64,000 bases of DNA from Ralstonia sp. 25mfcol4.1 (GCF_900104095.1 NZ_FNJO01000002.1:62001-126000); one strand, 5' to 3'. Positions 17,050 to 28,177 are shown, counted from the stretch's first letter. Translations and numbers: made by a program. The notes: generated by a model from the letters alone, not told the origin.

Positions 17050-17320
17050 GGAAGCTCCTCGCGACCGAGCGCGCGTTCAACGTCCGGTGAGTGTAACGCC
17101 AGCGGCAGTCAGCGGCCTCCTTGCCGTCCGGGGCCATCCCACGGCAACGCCTTCCGGGACGTGAGGACGCCGGCCGGCTCAGCGGCGTTGGCCATGGTTT
17201 CCACGACGATTCCGGCCATGCTCCCCGGGCGATCGTGGAGATGGCAATTGTGATACTTCCCGCATAAAACCCGGACGAACCATGCCTTCCCAAGCAAAGC
17301 GCAAGGCACTTCGCAAGGGT

Positions 17321-18271
17321 TTAGCTGGCCGGTGCGGACTCCAGGCGGGGAAGCTGGGGCAGGTCCGAGGCCACCTCGGCGATCATGCGGCGCAGCCACA
17401 TCACGTCCGGGGCGGCATGGCAGCGTTCGTGCCAGAGCTGGTAGAAGCGCATGCGCGGGAACGTTACCGGCGACGGCACCATGCGGATGGGCAGGTACTG
17501 CGCGTAGTGGGCGGCAAACTGCCGGCCCGTGGTGAAGACCATGTCGGTCTTCATCAGAACATAGGGCACCAGTCCGAAATACGGCAGGGTGACCTGGATA
17601 TTGCGCTTGTAGCCCTGCTCGGCCAGCGCCTGGTCGATCATGCTGCGCTGCATCGACGCATATGGCGCGGGCGCCAGGTGCGGCATTTCCAGGTAGTGGC
17701 GCAGCGTCAGGCCATGGCGCGCCAGCGGGTGCTGGGCGCCCAGCATGCACACCACCTCGTCGTCGAACAGGGGCGAGATGTGCAGGTGCTCGGGCGGCGA
17801 CAGCCAGTTGCCGACCACGATGTCCAGATGGCCCTGCTCCAGCGCATCCAGGAAATCCGTGGACTGCGTCATCGGGTGCACGAACAGCTTGGCGCCGGGG
17901 GCCAGCCGGCGCACGCGCTCGACGATATTGGGCAGGAAGAACGCGTCCAGGTAGTCGGGGGCGCCCAGGTGGAACGTGCGCGTGGTGGTGGCCGGATCGA
18001 ACTGCTGCGGCGGACGGGCGATCCGATCCATCGCCGCCAGGCTCTGCTCGGCCAGCAGCAGCAGCTCGCGCCCACGCTCGGTTGGCACCATGCCGCTCTT
18101 GCCGCGCACCAGGATGGCGTCTCCGGTGATTTCGCGCAGCCGCTTGAGGGTGTTGCTGATGGCCGGCTGCGACTGGCCCAGGCGGACGGCGGTGCGGGTC
18201 ACGCTCTGCTCGGTCAGCAGGGTGTGCAGTACCCGCAGCAAATAAGTATCGAGATGGTCGCGTCCGTGCAT
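17321..18271 (-). CDS. LysR family transcriptional regulator, likely of the xdh operon
   Basis: 316 residues from ATG 18271 (MHGRDHLDTY); a GTG four codons earlier is possible. The N-terminal winged helix (about residues 5-65) shows LLRVLHTLLTEQSVTRTAVRLGQSQPAISNTLKRLREITGD, the standard LysR recognition region. The rest is a periplasmic-binding-fold effector domain beginning FHLGAPDYLDAFFLPNI. The DSQ-type replacement (GQSQPAISN) is the NodD/XapR-like variant. It is divergent from xdhA with 278 bases between, containing a perfect palindrome, so control of purine oxidation genes is the natural inference. Confidence 0.88.
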   Translation of the reverse strand: MHGRDHLDTYLLRVLHTLLTEQSVTRTAVRLGQSQPAISNTLKRLREITGDAILVRGKSGMVPTERGRELLLLAEQSLAAMDRIARPPQQFDPATTTRTFHLGAPDYLDAFFLPNIVERVRRLAPGAKLFVHPMTQSTDFLDALEQGHLDIVVGNWLSPPEHLHISPLFDDEVVCMLGAQHPLARHGLTLRHYLEMPHLAPAPYASMQRSMIDQALAEQGYKRNIQVTLPYFGLVPYVLMKTDMVFTTGRQFAAHYAQYLPIRMVPSPVTFPRMRFYQLWHERCHAAPDVMWLRRMIAEVASDLPQLPRLESAPAS

Positions 18272-18386
18272 GGCAGATGCCACCGCGCTCTTGTGGCGGG
18301 CGCGGGTGGCGTGGGGGAAGGGAACGGCGCATAGTGTAAGACAGCCACCCCGGATGCGGTCAAATCCGGTCAGTCATCCCAATGCA

Positions 18387-18404
18387 CTACGGGTAGACCC
18401 GTAG
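18387..18404. promoter_or_regulatory. Palindrome between LysR gene and xdhA
   Basis: CTACGGGT (18387-18394) and ACCCGTAG (18397-18404) form a perfect 8-bp inverted repeat around AG. It is central in the divergent region and has no U-run, so it reads as an operator. The likely ligand-responsive protein is the adjacent LysR regulator. Confidence 0.45.
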
Positions 18405-18549
18405 ATCGGCGCCATGCCGCCCCGGGGCAGCGATTGCGGGGACGCGCCGCCCACCGGCGCGCGCCTTGATGGGGCATATCACATGGGCCAAATATTGCAG
18501 GAAAAGGCCTGATGCTATGTTTGCAGCCATCCCCGAAAGAGAGAAGACC

Positions 18550-20046
<1,497 letters not shown>

Positions 20047-20057
20047 GGAGAGCCCGC

Positions 20058-22436
20058 ATGAACAAGCAAACCGAACCCTTCCTGCTCGACGCCAGCGTGG
20101 CCGCCGAATCCACCCCGGTGGTGGGCATTTCGCGCCCGCACGAATCGGCCCACCTGCACGTGGCCGGCACCGCCACCTATACCGACGACATCCCCGAACT
20201 GGCCGGCACGCTGCACGCCGCCCTGGGCATGAGCACCAAGGCCCACGCACGGCTGAAAAATGTCAACCTGGACCGCGTGCGCAAGGCGCCCGGCGTGGTG
20301 GCCGTGCTGACCGTGGACGACATCCCCGGCGTCAACGACTGCGGCCCGATCATTCACGACGATCCGATCCTGGCGAAGGACGTGGTGCAGTTCATCGGCC
20401 AGCCGATCTTCGTGGTGGTGGCGTCGTCGCACGACGCCGCGCGCCGCGCCGCCCGTCTGGCCGATATCGACTACGAAGACCTGCCCCCGGTGCTGACGCC
20501 CGAGGCCGCGCACGCAGCCGGCAGCTACGTGCTGCCGCCGATGCACCTGACCCGCGGCGAGCCGGCCCGGCATCTCGACGCCGCCAGACACCGTGACAGC
20601 GCGAAGATCCAGCTCGGCGGCCAGGAACAGTTCTATCTGGAAGGCCAGATCGCCTACGCCGCCCCGCGCGAAAACGACGGCATGCACGTCTGGTGCTCGA
20701 CCCAGCATCCGACCGAGATGCAGCACGCCGTGGCCCATATGCTGGGCTGGCACGCGCACCAGGTGCTGGTGGAATGCCGCCGCATGGGCGGCGGCTTCGG
20801 CGGCAAGGAATCGCAGTCGGCCATGTTCGCGTGCTGCGCGTCGCTGGCGGCCTGGAAGCTGCTGTGCCCGGTCAAGCTGCGTCCGGACCGCGACGACGAC
20901 ATGATGATCACCGGCAAGCGCCACGACTTCACGTTCGATTTCGACGTGGGCCATGACGACGAGGGCCGCATCGAGGGCGTGCGCGTGGAAATGGTGTCGC
21001 GCGCCGGCTTCTCGGCCGACCTCTCCGGCCCGGTGATGACGCGCGCCATCTGCCACTTCGACAACGCCTACTGGCTGCCGAACGTGCAGATCGACGGCTA
21101 CTGCGGCAAGACCAACACGCAGAGCAATACCGCCTTCCGCGGCTTTGGCGGCCCGCAGGGCGCGTTCGCGATCGAGTACATCCTCGACAACGTGGCGCGC
21201 AACGTGGGCAAGGATTCGCTCGAAGTCCGCCGCGCCAACTTCTACGGCAAGGGCGAGCGCAATGTCACGCCGTATGGCCAGACCGTGGAAGACAACGTCA
21301 TCCACGAGCTGATCGACGAACTCGTGGCCACATCCGGGTACAAGGCCCGTCGCGCGGCCACGCGAGAGTTCAACGCTAAGAGCCCGGTCCTGAAGAAGGG
21401 CATCGCCATCACGCCGGTGAAGTTCGGCATCTCGTTCAACGTCGCGCACTACAACCAGGCCGGCGCGCTGGTGCACGTCTACAACGACGGGTCGGTGCTG
21501 GTGAACCACGGCGGCACCGAAATGGGCCAGGGCCTGAACACCAAGGTGGCGATGGTGGTGGCACACGAGCTGGGTATCCGCATGGAGCGCGTGCGCGTGA
21601 CGGCGACCGATACCAGCAAGGTGGCCAACACGTCCGCCACGGCAGCCTCCACGGGCGCCGACCTGAACGGCAAGGCCGCGCAGGACGCCGCGCGCCAGAT
21701 CCGCGAGCGCCTGGCCACGTTCGCCGCCCGCAAGGCCGGCGTGGAGCCCGATGCGGTGCGCTTCAACGACGATCTGGTGATCGCCGGCGAACTGCGCCTG
21801 CCGTTTGGCGACCTGGCGCGGGAGGCCTACGTGGCGCGCGTGCAACTGTGGTCGGACGGCTTCTACACCACGCCCAAGCTGTACTGGGACCAGAAGGCGC
21901 TGCACGGCCGGCCGTTCTACTACTACGCCTACGGTGCCGCGTGCTCCGAGGTGATCGTCGACACGCTGACCGGCGAATGGAAGCTGCTGCGCGCCGATGC
22001 GCTGCACGACGCGGGCAAGTCGCTGAATCCGGCCATCGACATCGGCCAGGTGGAGGGCGCGTTCATCCAGGGCATGGGCTGGCTGACCACCGAGGAACTG
22101 TGGTGGAACCAGAACGGCAAGCTGATGACGCACGCACCGTCGACGTACAAGATCCCGACGATCAACGACTGCCCGGAAGACTTCCACGTGCGGCTGTTCC
22201 AGAACAGCAACGTCGAGGACAGCATCCACCGGTCGAAGGCCGTGGGCGAGCCGCCCCTGCTGCTGCCGTTCTCGGTGTTCTTCGCGATCCGCGACGCGAT
22301 TGCCGCCGTGGGTGACTACCAGGTCAACCCGCCGCTGCGCGCGCCCGCCACCAGCGAAGCCATCCTCGATGCGGTGGAAGCCGTGCAGGCCACGATGGCC
22401 ACACGGGCCGCCCGCACCGAAGCCGTACCCGCCTGA
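20058..22436 (+). CDS. xdhB: xanthine dehydrogenase molybdopterin-binding subunit
   Basis: 792 residues. Catalytic subunit oxidising hypoxanthine and xanthine to urate in the cytoplasm. The aldehyde-oxidase/xanthine-dehydrogenase a/b hammerhead domain comes first (ESAHLHVAGTATYTDDIPEL). The Mo-cofactor domain has GGGFGGKES near 248-256, FRGFGGPQGAF near 360, GGTEMGQGLNTKV near 485, and the catalytic Glu in KAVGEPPLLLPFSV near 735. All family blocks are intact. It starts 11 bases after xdhA with a GAGGAGAG ribosome site. Confidence 0.98.
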   Translation: MNKQTEPFLLDASVAAESTPVVGISRPHESAHLHVAGTATYTDDIPELAGTLHAALGMSTKAHARLKNVNLDRVRKAPGVVAVLTVDDIPGVNDCGPIIHDDPILAKDVVQFIGQPIFVVVASSHDAARRAARLADIDYEDLPPVLTPEAAHAAGSYVLPPMHLTRGEPARHLDAARHRDSAKIQLGGQEQFYLEGQIAYAAPRENDGMHVWCSTQHPTEMQHAVAHMLGWHAHQVLVECRRMGGGFGGKESQSAMFACCASLAAWKLLCPVKLRPDRDDDMMITGKRHDFTFDFDVGHDDEGRIEGVRVEMVSRAGFSADLSGPVMTRAICHFDNAYWLPNVQIDGYCGKTNTQSNTAFRGFGGPQGAFAIEYILDNVARNVGKDSLEVRRANFYGKGERNVTPYGQTVEDNVIHELIDELVATSGYKARRAATREFNAKSPVLKKGIAITPVKFGISFNVAHYNQAGALVHVYNDGSVLVNHGGTEMGQGLNTKVAMVVAHELGIRMERVRVTATDTSKVANTSATAASTGADLNGKAAQDAARQIRERLATFAARKAGVEPDAVRFNDDLVIAGELRLPFGDLAREAYVARVQLWSDGFYTTPKLYWDQKALHGRPFYYYAYGAACSEVIVDTLTGEWKLLRADALHDAGKSLNPAIDIGQVEGAFIQGMGWLTTEELWWNQNGKLMTHAPSTYKIPTINDCPEDFHVRLFQNSNVEDSIHRSKAVGEPPLLLPFSVFFAIRDAIAAVGDYQVNPPLRAPATSEAILDAVEAVQATMATRAARTEAVPA

Positions 22437-22469
22437 CGCCAGGCACGCCAGACAGCAAGAGAGACCACC

Positions 22470-23474
22470 ATGCAGGACGCCCCGCTCAAACCGTTCCGCT
22501 TCGCCGACGCCGCCCGCTGGGTGCGCGCCGGCGTGCCCGTGGCGATGGTCACCATCGTCGACGTCAAGGGGTCCGCGCCGCGCGAGCCCGGCATCCGCAT
22601 GCTGGTCACGGGCAGCGACCTGGTGGGCACCATCGGCGGCGGCCATCTGGAATGGCGCGGCATGGATATCGCGCGGGCGATGCTGGCCAACCGCCATGTG
22701 CGCGGCAATCCGCATCGCCGCATCGAGCGCATTCCGCTGGGTCCGGCCCTGGGCCAGTGCTGCGGCGGCGTGGTGAAGCTGGCCTTCGAGGTATTGGGCG
22801 AAGCCGACCTGGCGTGGCTCGATGCCGTCGAAGACGCCTTCCGGGCCGGTCGCGCGCTGCAACGCACGGTGCCGCCGGCCGGCGCGGTCGCGGTCGAAGC
22901 CAGTCGCGCGATGCTGCATACGGCGGTGCTGCACGCGGACGGTACGTGGACCGACACGCTGGTGCCCGACGACATGCACATCGTCCTGTTCGGCGCCGGG
23001 CACGTGGGCCATGCGCTGGTCAAGGTGCTGTCGACGCTGCCCTGCCGCGTGCATTGGGTGGACGAACGCGACACGCTGTTCCCGGGCGGGCTGCCCGACA
23101 GCGTGGAGGCCGAGGCCACCGATACGCCCGAGTCCGTGGTCGACCAGGCGCCGCCCGGCTCGTATTTCATCGTCATGACGCACAGCCACGCGCTGGACCA
23201 GCAACTCTGCGAGCGGATCTTCCGGCGCACCGATTTTGCGTATTTCGGGCTGATCGGGTCCAAGACCAAGCGCGCCAGGTTCGAGCACCGCATGGTGGAG
23301 CATGGCGTGGACCCGGCACGCCTGCCGGAGATGACGTGCCCGATGGGGGTTGCGGGCATCACCGACAAGGCTCCGGCTATGATTGCGGTTGCCATCGTCG
23401 CCCAGCTGTTGCAGGTTCGCGAGCAGCGCATCGCCGCGCTGCGTGCCAACCGGCTGGAGGCGGTGCTTCCGTAA
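22470..23474 (+). CDS. xdhC: xanthine dehydrogenase accessory protein
   Basis: 334 residues. XdhC binds sulfurated molybdenum cofactor and inserts it in XdhB; it is not part of the mature enzyme. The N-terminal domain has VAMVTIVDVKGSAPREPGIRML and GTIGGGHLEW, then QCCGGVVKLAFE with paired cysteines, and the C-terminal Rossmann domain starts HIVLFGAGHVGHALVKVL. The terminal block SKTKRARFEHRM...MTCPMGVAGITDKAPAMIAVAIVAQLL is the usual XdhC end. Third gene of xdhABC, 33 bases after xdhB. Confidence 0.96.
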   Translation: MQDAPLKPFRFADAARWVRAGVPVAMVTIVDVKGSAPREPGIRMLVTGSDLVGTIGGGHLEWRGMDIARAMLANRHVRGNPHRRIERIPLGPALGQCCGGVVKLAFEVLGEADLAWLDAVEDAFRAGRALQRTVPPAGAVAVEASRAMLHTAVLHADGTWTDTLVPDDMHIVLFGAGHVGHALVKVLSTLPCRVHWVDERDTLFPGGLPDSVEAEATDTPESVVDQAPPGSYFIVMTHSHALDQQLCERIFRRTDFAYFGLIGSKTKRARFEHRMVEHGVDPARLPEMTCPMGVAGITDKAPAMIAVAIVAQLLQVREQRIAALRANRLEAVLP

Positions 23475-23517
23475 CAGCACAGCCGCGATCCGGCTGTCAG
23501 CATAGAAAAGAGGCCCC

Positions 23518-24582
23518 ATGACCATCGATGCCGCGCTGGCGGACAAGATCCGCCGTACCCCCAAGGCCGAATTGCACGTGCATATCGAAGGCACGCTCGA
23601 ACCCGAGCTGATCTTCCGGCTGGCCCAGCGCAACAACGTCAAGCTGGCCTACCCCGACGTGGAGGCGCTGCGCGCGGCCTACGCGTTCACCGACCTGCAA
23701 TCGTTCCTGGACATCTATTACGCCGGCGCCAGCGTGCTGCTGACCGAGGAAGATTTCTTCGACATGACGATGGACTACGTCAAGCGCGCCGTGGCCGACA
23801 ACGTGCGCCATGCCGAGATCTTCTTCGATCCTCAGACCCATACCGAGCGCGGCGTGCCGATCGGCACCGTGATCGACGGCATTTCCGACGCGCTGGCGCA
23901 GGCCCGCACCGAATACGACTTCTCCAGCAGCCTGATCCTGTGCTTCCTGCGGCACCTGTCCGAGGAGGACGCGTTTGCCACGCTGGAGGCCGCGCTGCCC
24001 TACCGCGACCGCTTTGTCGGCGTGGGCCTGGATTCGTCCGAACGCGGCAACCCGCCCGAGAAGTTCGCGCGCGTGTTTGCCAAGGCGAAGACGCTGGGCC
24101 TGCACCTGGTGGCGCACGCTGGCGAGGAAGGCCCGGCGCAGTACGTGACCGACGCGCTGGACATCCTCAAGGTCGAGCGCATCGACCATGGCGTGCGCGC
24201 CATCGACGACGCCGCACTGGTGGCGCGGCTGGCGCGCGAACGCATTGCGCTGACCGTGTGCCCGCTGTCGAACCAGAAGCTGAAGGTGTATCCGGACCTG
24301 CGCGACCACTCGCTCAAGCAGCTGCTCGATGCCGGCGTGGCCGTGACGCTGCACTCGGACGATCCGGCCTACTTTGGCGGCTACATGAACGCCAACTGGG
24401 AAGCCACGTTCGACGCGCTGCCGCTGGATGCCGCCGACGCCCACAGGCTGGCCCGCAACAGTTTTGAAGCGGCCTTCCTGCCTGCCGTGCAGAAGGCCGA
24501 ATTCCTGGCGGAGGTCGACCATTTCTGGTCGGCCGCGCCCATGTCCCCGCCCGCGACGGCCCACGTGACTTCCACGAGCTAA
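23518..24582 (+). CDS. adenosine/adenine deaminase family protein, most likely adenine deaminase
   Basis: 354-residue zinc hydrolase of the ADA family. Zinc and catalytic motifs are KAELHVHIEGTLEPEL (HxH), HAGEEGPAQYV (His, Glu), HGVRAIDD and HSDDPAYFGGY (Asp pair). The YYAGASVLLTEEDF, FFDPQTHTERGVP and VGLDSSERGNPPEKF stretches closely resemble the bacterial branch shown in Pseudomonas to deaminate adenine instead of adenosine (PA0148 type). With xdhABC and guaD beside it, conversion of adenine to hypoxanthine for oxidation makes pathway sense. Often annotated simply as adenosine deaminase (add). No promoter evident; probably in the xdh transcript. Confidence 0.85.
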   Translation: MTIDAALADKIRRTPKAELHVHIEGTLEPELIFRLAQRNNVKLAYPDVEALRAAYAFTDLQSFLDIYYAGASVLLTEEDFFDMTMDYVKRAVADNVRHAEIFFDPQTHTERGVPIGTVIDGISDALAQARTEYDFSSSLILCFLRHLSEEDAFATLEAALPYRDRFVGVGLDSSERGNPPEKFARVFAKAKTLGLHLVAHAGEEGPAQYVTDALDILKVERIDHGVRAIDDAALVARLARERIALTVCPLSNQKLKVYPDLRDHSLKQLLDAGVAVTLHSDDPAYFGGYMNANWEATFDALPLDAADAHRLARNSFEAAFLPAVQKAEFLAEVDHFWSAAPMSPPATAHVTSTS

Positions 24583-24665
24583 GCGGGCGCATACCCAGAA
24601 CGCCGGATGCCGCGCCCGCTGCCAGACAGGCACGGGCGGGGCGCCGGCCGCCCCGAGACAAGACG

Positions 24666-26009
24666 ATGACGACGACTTCCCCTGCTTCCCGCACCCATGG
24701 TGCCGTCACCCGCGCCATCCGCGGCCGCATCCTTCATTTCCTGCGCGACCCGCAGTTTCATGACGATGCCTATCAGTATTGGGAAGACGGCCTGCTGATC
24801 GTGACGGCCGGCCGCGTTGCCGCCGTCGGATCGTACGACAGCCTGGCGGGCGAAATTCCCGCCGGCGCCGAGGTGATCGACCATCGCGGCAAGCTGATCG
24901 TGCCGGGCTTCATCGACACGCACATCCACTATCCGCAGACCGACATCATCGCGTCGCCGTCGCCGGGCCTGCTGCACTGGCTCGACACCTACACGTTCCC
25001 CGAGGAGCGCCGTTTCAGCGACGCCGCCTACGCGCGCGGCGTGGCCGACTTCTTCACCGACGAACTGCTGCGCAACGGCACCACCACGGCAATGGTCTGG
25101 AGCACCGTGCACGCCGCGTCGGCCGACGGCCTGTTCGCCGCCAGCCAGGCGCGTAACATGCGCATGATCACGGGCAAGGTGCTGATGGACCGCAACTGCC
25201 CCGACTTCCTGCGCGACACCGCCGAATCCGGCGCGCGCGAATCGGCCGACCTGATCTCGAAGTGGCACGGCAAGGACCGCCTGGCCTATGCCATCACGCC
25301 GCGTTTTGCGCCGACATCGACCGAAGCGCAACTGGCCGCCTGCGGCGAACTGGCCCGCGCCCACGGCGACGTCTTCATTCAGACGCACGTGGCCGAAAAC
25401 CGCGACGAGGTGAAGTGGGTAGCCGAGCTGTTTCCCGATGCGCGCAGCTACCTGGACGTCTACGACCGCTACAACCTGCTGCGTCCGGGCGCATTCTATG
25501 GCCACGCGATCTATCTGGATCCCGAAGACCGCCGCCGGCTGGCCGACAGCGGCGCCGCCGTGGCGCACTGCCCCACCTCGAACCTGTTCCTGGGCAGCGG
25601 CTTCTATGACTTCCACCAGTCCGACGCCAACCGCCTGAACGTGACGCTGGCCACCGACGTGGGCGGCGGCACCTCGTTCTCGATGTTCCGCACGATGAAC
25701 GCGGCCCACAAGGTGGCCCGCATGGGCGGCTATCACCTGACCGCGCTGCGCATGTTCTACCTGGCCACGCGCGCCGCCGCCGAGGCGCTGGGCTGGCAGG
25801 ATCGAATCGGCAGCTTCGAGCCGGGCTGCGAGGCCGACTTCGTGGTGCTGGACCCGGAGGCCACGCCGCTGATCGCGCGCCGCAGCCATCGCTCGGAATC
25901 GCTGGAGGAGCAGCTGTTCGCGTTTGCGATGCTGGGCGACGACCGCGTGATCGACAGCGTCTACATCATGGGCGAGCAGACCTCGGCCGATGCGCCGGTG
26001 GCAGCCTGA
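24666..26009 (+). CDS. guaD: guanine deaminase
   Basis: 447-residue amidohydrolase converting guanine to xanthine and ammonia, supplying XdhAB. VPGFIDTHIHYPQTDIIASP gives the first zinc His pair and the guanine-deaminase-specific PQ.D. FIQTHVAENRDEV and FYGHAIYLD hold the next His residues, AHCPTSNLFLGSGFYDF and LATDVGGGTSFSMFRTM the substrate and zinc Asp. The N-terminus (RAIRGRILHFLRDP) is the small beta domain of the superfamily. Last gene of the xdhABC-deaminase unit; a terminator follows. Confidence 0.96.
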   Translation: MTTTSPASRTHGAVTRAIRGRILHFLRDPQFHDDAYQYWEDGLLIVTAGRVAAVGSYDSLAGEIPAGAEVIDHRGKLIVPGFIDTHIHYPQTDIIASPSPGLLHWLDTYTFPEERRFSDAAYARGVADFFTDELLRNGTTTAMVWSTVHAASADGLFAASQARNMRMITGKVLMDRNCPDFLRDTAESGARESADLISKWHGKDRLAYAITPRFAPTSTEAQLAACGELARAHGDVFIQTHVAENRDEVKWVAELFPDARSYLDVYDRYNLLRPGAFYGHAIYLDPEDRRRLADSGAAVAHCPTSNLFLGSGFYDFHQSDANRLNVTLATDVGGGTSFSMFRTMNAAHKVARMGGYHLTALRMFYLATRAAAEALGWQDRIGSFEPGCEADFVVLDPEATPLIARRSHRSESLEEQLFAFAMLGDDRVIDSVYIMGEQTSADAPVAA

Positions 26010-26029
26010 CAACGCCTGACCGCTTCGAC

Positions 26030-26070
26030 AAGGGGCTTTCCGGTCGCACGCGAACGAAAGGCCCCTTTTA
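26030..26070 (+). terminator. Terminator after guaD
   Basis: AAGGGGCTTTC (26030-26040) pairs with GAAAGGCCCCTT (26056-26067) with one bulged G, followed by a short TTT. It closes the xdhABC-deaminase-guaD transcript. Confidence 0.7.
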
Positions 26071-26183
26071 GAGGTGTTGTATTGACCGGAATCAACACAA
26101 TCGTCATCAAACCCTTCTAGCCTGTCGCATCCGTGCGCCCTCCAGGACTGGGCGCCACCGCATTCCGACTTGCTGGACCATCG

Positions 26184-27365
26184 ATGACTGCCCGATCCGA
26201 CACCCTCTCCGCTGCCGATGCCCAAGACATCGGCACGGCGGCCAACCCCGGCCCCACCCGACAGACCCGCCCTTCCGGCAACGTTCCACTGCCGGAGCCT
26301 ATCGCCTTCGAGGCACCATTTCCCAATCGCAAGACCATCCGCAGCTGGCTGATCCCGCTGGGCCGCCGCAGCACATCGCGCGCGCTGTTCCTGTTCGCGT
26401 TCGACTACGCGCTGTTCGCGGCGGTGCTGGCCGGCGTGGTGCTGCTGTCGGCATGGTGGGCCAAGGTTGGCCTGGGTGTGCTGGCGGGCCTGATCATCGC
26501 GCGGCTGTTCATCATCGGGCACGATGCCTGCCACCAGAGCCTGACCGACCATCGCGGCCTGAACAAATGGCTGGGCCGGCTGACTTTCCTGCCTTCGCTG
26601 ACGCCATACAGCCTGTGGGAAGTCGGCCATAACGTCGTGCATCACGGCTACACGAACCTGAAGGGCTTCGACTTCGTCTGGGCACCCTACTCGCTTGAGG
26701 AATTCCGTGCGCTGCCGCGCCGTCGGCGCGTGATGGAGCGCATCTATCGCAACGGCTTTGGCGCCGGGCTTTACTACCTGATCGAGATCTGGTGGTTCAA
26801 GCTGTTCTTCCCGAGCAAGCGCCAGATGGCCACGCGCCGCGCGATCTTCATGTGGGACTGCGCGCTGGTCGCGGCCTTCGGCACGCTGTGGATCGGCGCG
26901 CTGGCGTGGCTGGCCATTGCCACGGACCAGTCCGTGCTGCTGATGGTCGGCACCGGCTTCGTGCTGCCCTTCCTGGTCTGGAATACCACGGTCGGCTTCG
27001 TGCTCTACGTGCACCACACGCATACGAGCGTGGCCTGGTACGACACCAAGCCGATGTGGGCCAAGGCCCAGCCGTTCGTGTCGACCACCGTGCATCTGCG
27101 CTTCGGCATGGGCATTGGCGCGGCACTGCATCACATCATGGAGCACACGGCACACCATGTGGACATGAGCGTGCCGCTGTACCAGCTGAAGCGCGCCCAG
27201 GCGCTGCTGGAGCACGCGCTTCCGGGTCGCATCATCATCGAGAACTTCTCGTGGCGCTGGTACTTCCGGACCGCGCGCCGCTGCAAGCTCTACGATTTCA
27301 AGGCCCTCTGCTGGACCGATTTCCGCGGTCGCCAGACCAGCGAGAACAGCCCGGTCCCGACCTGA
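26184..27365 (+). CDS. membrane fatty acid desaturase (omega-6/delta-12 type)
   Basis: 393 residues from ATG 26184. Three histidine boxes of membrane di-iron desaturases are present: HDACH near residue 113, HNVVHH near 149-154 and EHTAHH near 321-326, plus HHTHTS near 280. Membrane helices flank the boxes in the usual 2+2 order. The soluble N-terminal 45 residues are unconserved. The enzyme introduces a double bond in acyl chains of membrane lipids using O2 and an electron carrier. It is a single gene between guaD and the intron and has no evident link to purine metabolism. Confidence 0.9.
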   Translation: MTARSDTLSAADAQDIGTAANPGPTRQTRPSGNVPLPEPIAFEAPFPNRKTIRSWLIPLGRRSTSRALFLFAFDYALFAAVLAGVVLLSAWWAKVGLGVLAGLIIARLFIIGHDACHQSLTDHRGLNKWLGRLTFLPSLTPYSLWEVGHNVVHHGYTNLKGFDFVWAPYSLEEFRALPRRRRVMERIYRNGFGAGLYYLIEIWWFKLFFPSKRQMATRRAIFMWDCALVAAFGTLWIGALAWLAIATDQSVLLMVGTGFVLPFLVWNTTVGFVLYVHHTHTSVAWYDTKPMWAKAQPFVSTTVHLRFGMGIGAALHHIMEHTAHHVDMSVPLYQLKRAQALLEHALPGRIIIENFSWRWYFRTARRCKLYDFKALCWTDFRGRQTSENSPVPT

Positions 27366-27403
27366 GAATCATTCGCAAAATCATCGTAAAAACGCCAGAT
27401 TGA

Positions 27404-27432
27404 TGGACATTACCCATCGGTCTGGCTACAAT
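27404..27432 (+). promoter_or_regulatory. Predicted sigma-70 promoter of the Mn exporter leader
   Basis: TGGACA (27404-27409, five of six to TTGACA) and TACAAT (27427-27432, five of six to TATAAT) with a 17-bp spacer. The expected start is near 27439-27440, only three or four bases before the group II intron. The -10 box overlaps the intron's IBS2 sequence (27429-27434). Seen in sequence; activity not tested. Confidence 0.65.
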
Positions 27433-28100
27433 GCGGGCTTCCGTGCGACACGGCACGCTCCGTGTAGAGGGACAGGCCCTCTTAAAACAACCTAAATAAA
27501 GTCCCAATGGGCATCGACCTCAGTCGGAATACAACGCCAGCCTCTGGCGACCGTTGTATCAAACCGACACATATGTGATTTGACGAAGTAGGCTCCGGCC
27601 GAACGTCCATTGTCATCGGGGACCAGACTTATCGGTCCCACAGATGGCCTGCTTATCTGCTGAATGTTCATTCAGCCACTGCCCAAAGGCGGGGAAACCG
27701 CCTTTGGCGGATTCCCTTTGCGCGCCCCACTCCTGGCGGCGCTCAATCACTATGCCAATGGGACGGATGGCTTGCCATTCGTCAGGCGCTCGCTGGTACA
27801 GGGGCACATGCAAATCCAGAAGAGGTTCAAGGAGCGTAAAGCTCTACGCGTTATGGTTCGATCCGAACAATGCCGTGAGGCACCTCGGACAGCGAACCTG
27901 CTATGCGACTAGCAGTAGCCTAGGGAAACGTGCGTCACTGGTAACGGTGGGGTACGAAGCTTTCCTGACAACGTAGCCCCCGAAGTTTGGGTGTTCACCT
28001 GCCGTGAGGTAAGTGGGCAGAGACTCCGAGCAGCAATGGGGTCGAGGAGCCAGGCTGGCCGGTATGGGCAACATATGTGAACTGCTGATAAACACCGTGA

Positions 28101-28177
28101 GCATTGCGATGCCTAAGCTGCTGAGCGGCATCAACCAAAAGGTACGTGGTCGGATATTCCGCTGGAAGCTCGGAATA
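28101..28177 (+). other. Exon-binding sites EBS2 and EBS1 of the intron
   Basis: EBS2 GCATTG (28101-28106) pairs with IBS2, and EBS1 GGAAGC (28164-28169) pairs with IBS1, six bases each. EBS1 is in the loop of a hairpin made by TATTCCG (28155-28161) and CGGAATA (28171-28177), as expected for domain Id. The next base would add a G-U pair. Their spacing of about 60 bases is normal for domain I. Confidence 0.8.

Noticed and set aside
24579..27215. Minus-strand open frame of 878 codons
   Set aside because: Antisense to guaD and the desaturase gene. Shadow frame.
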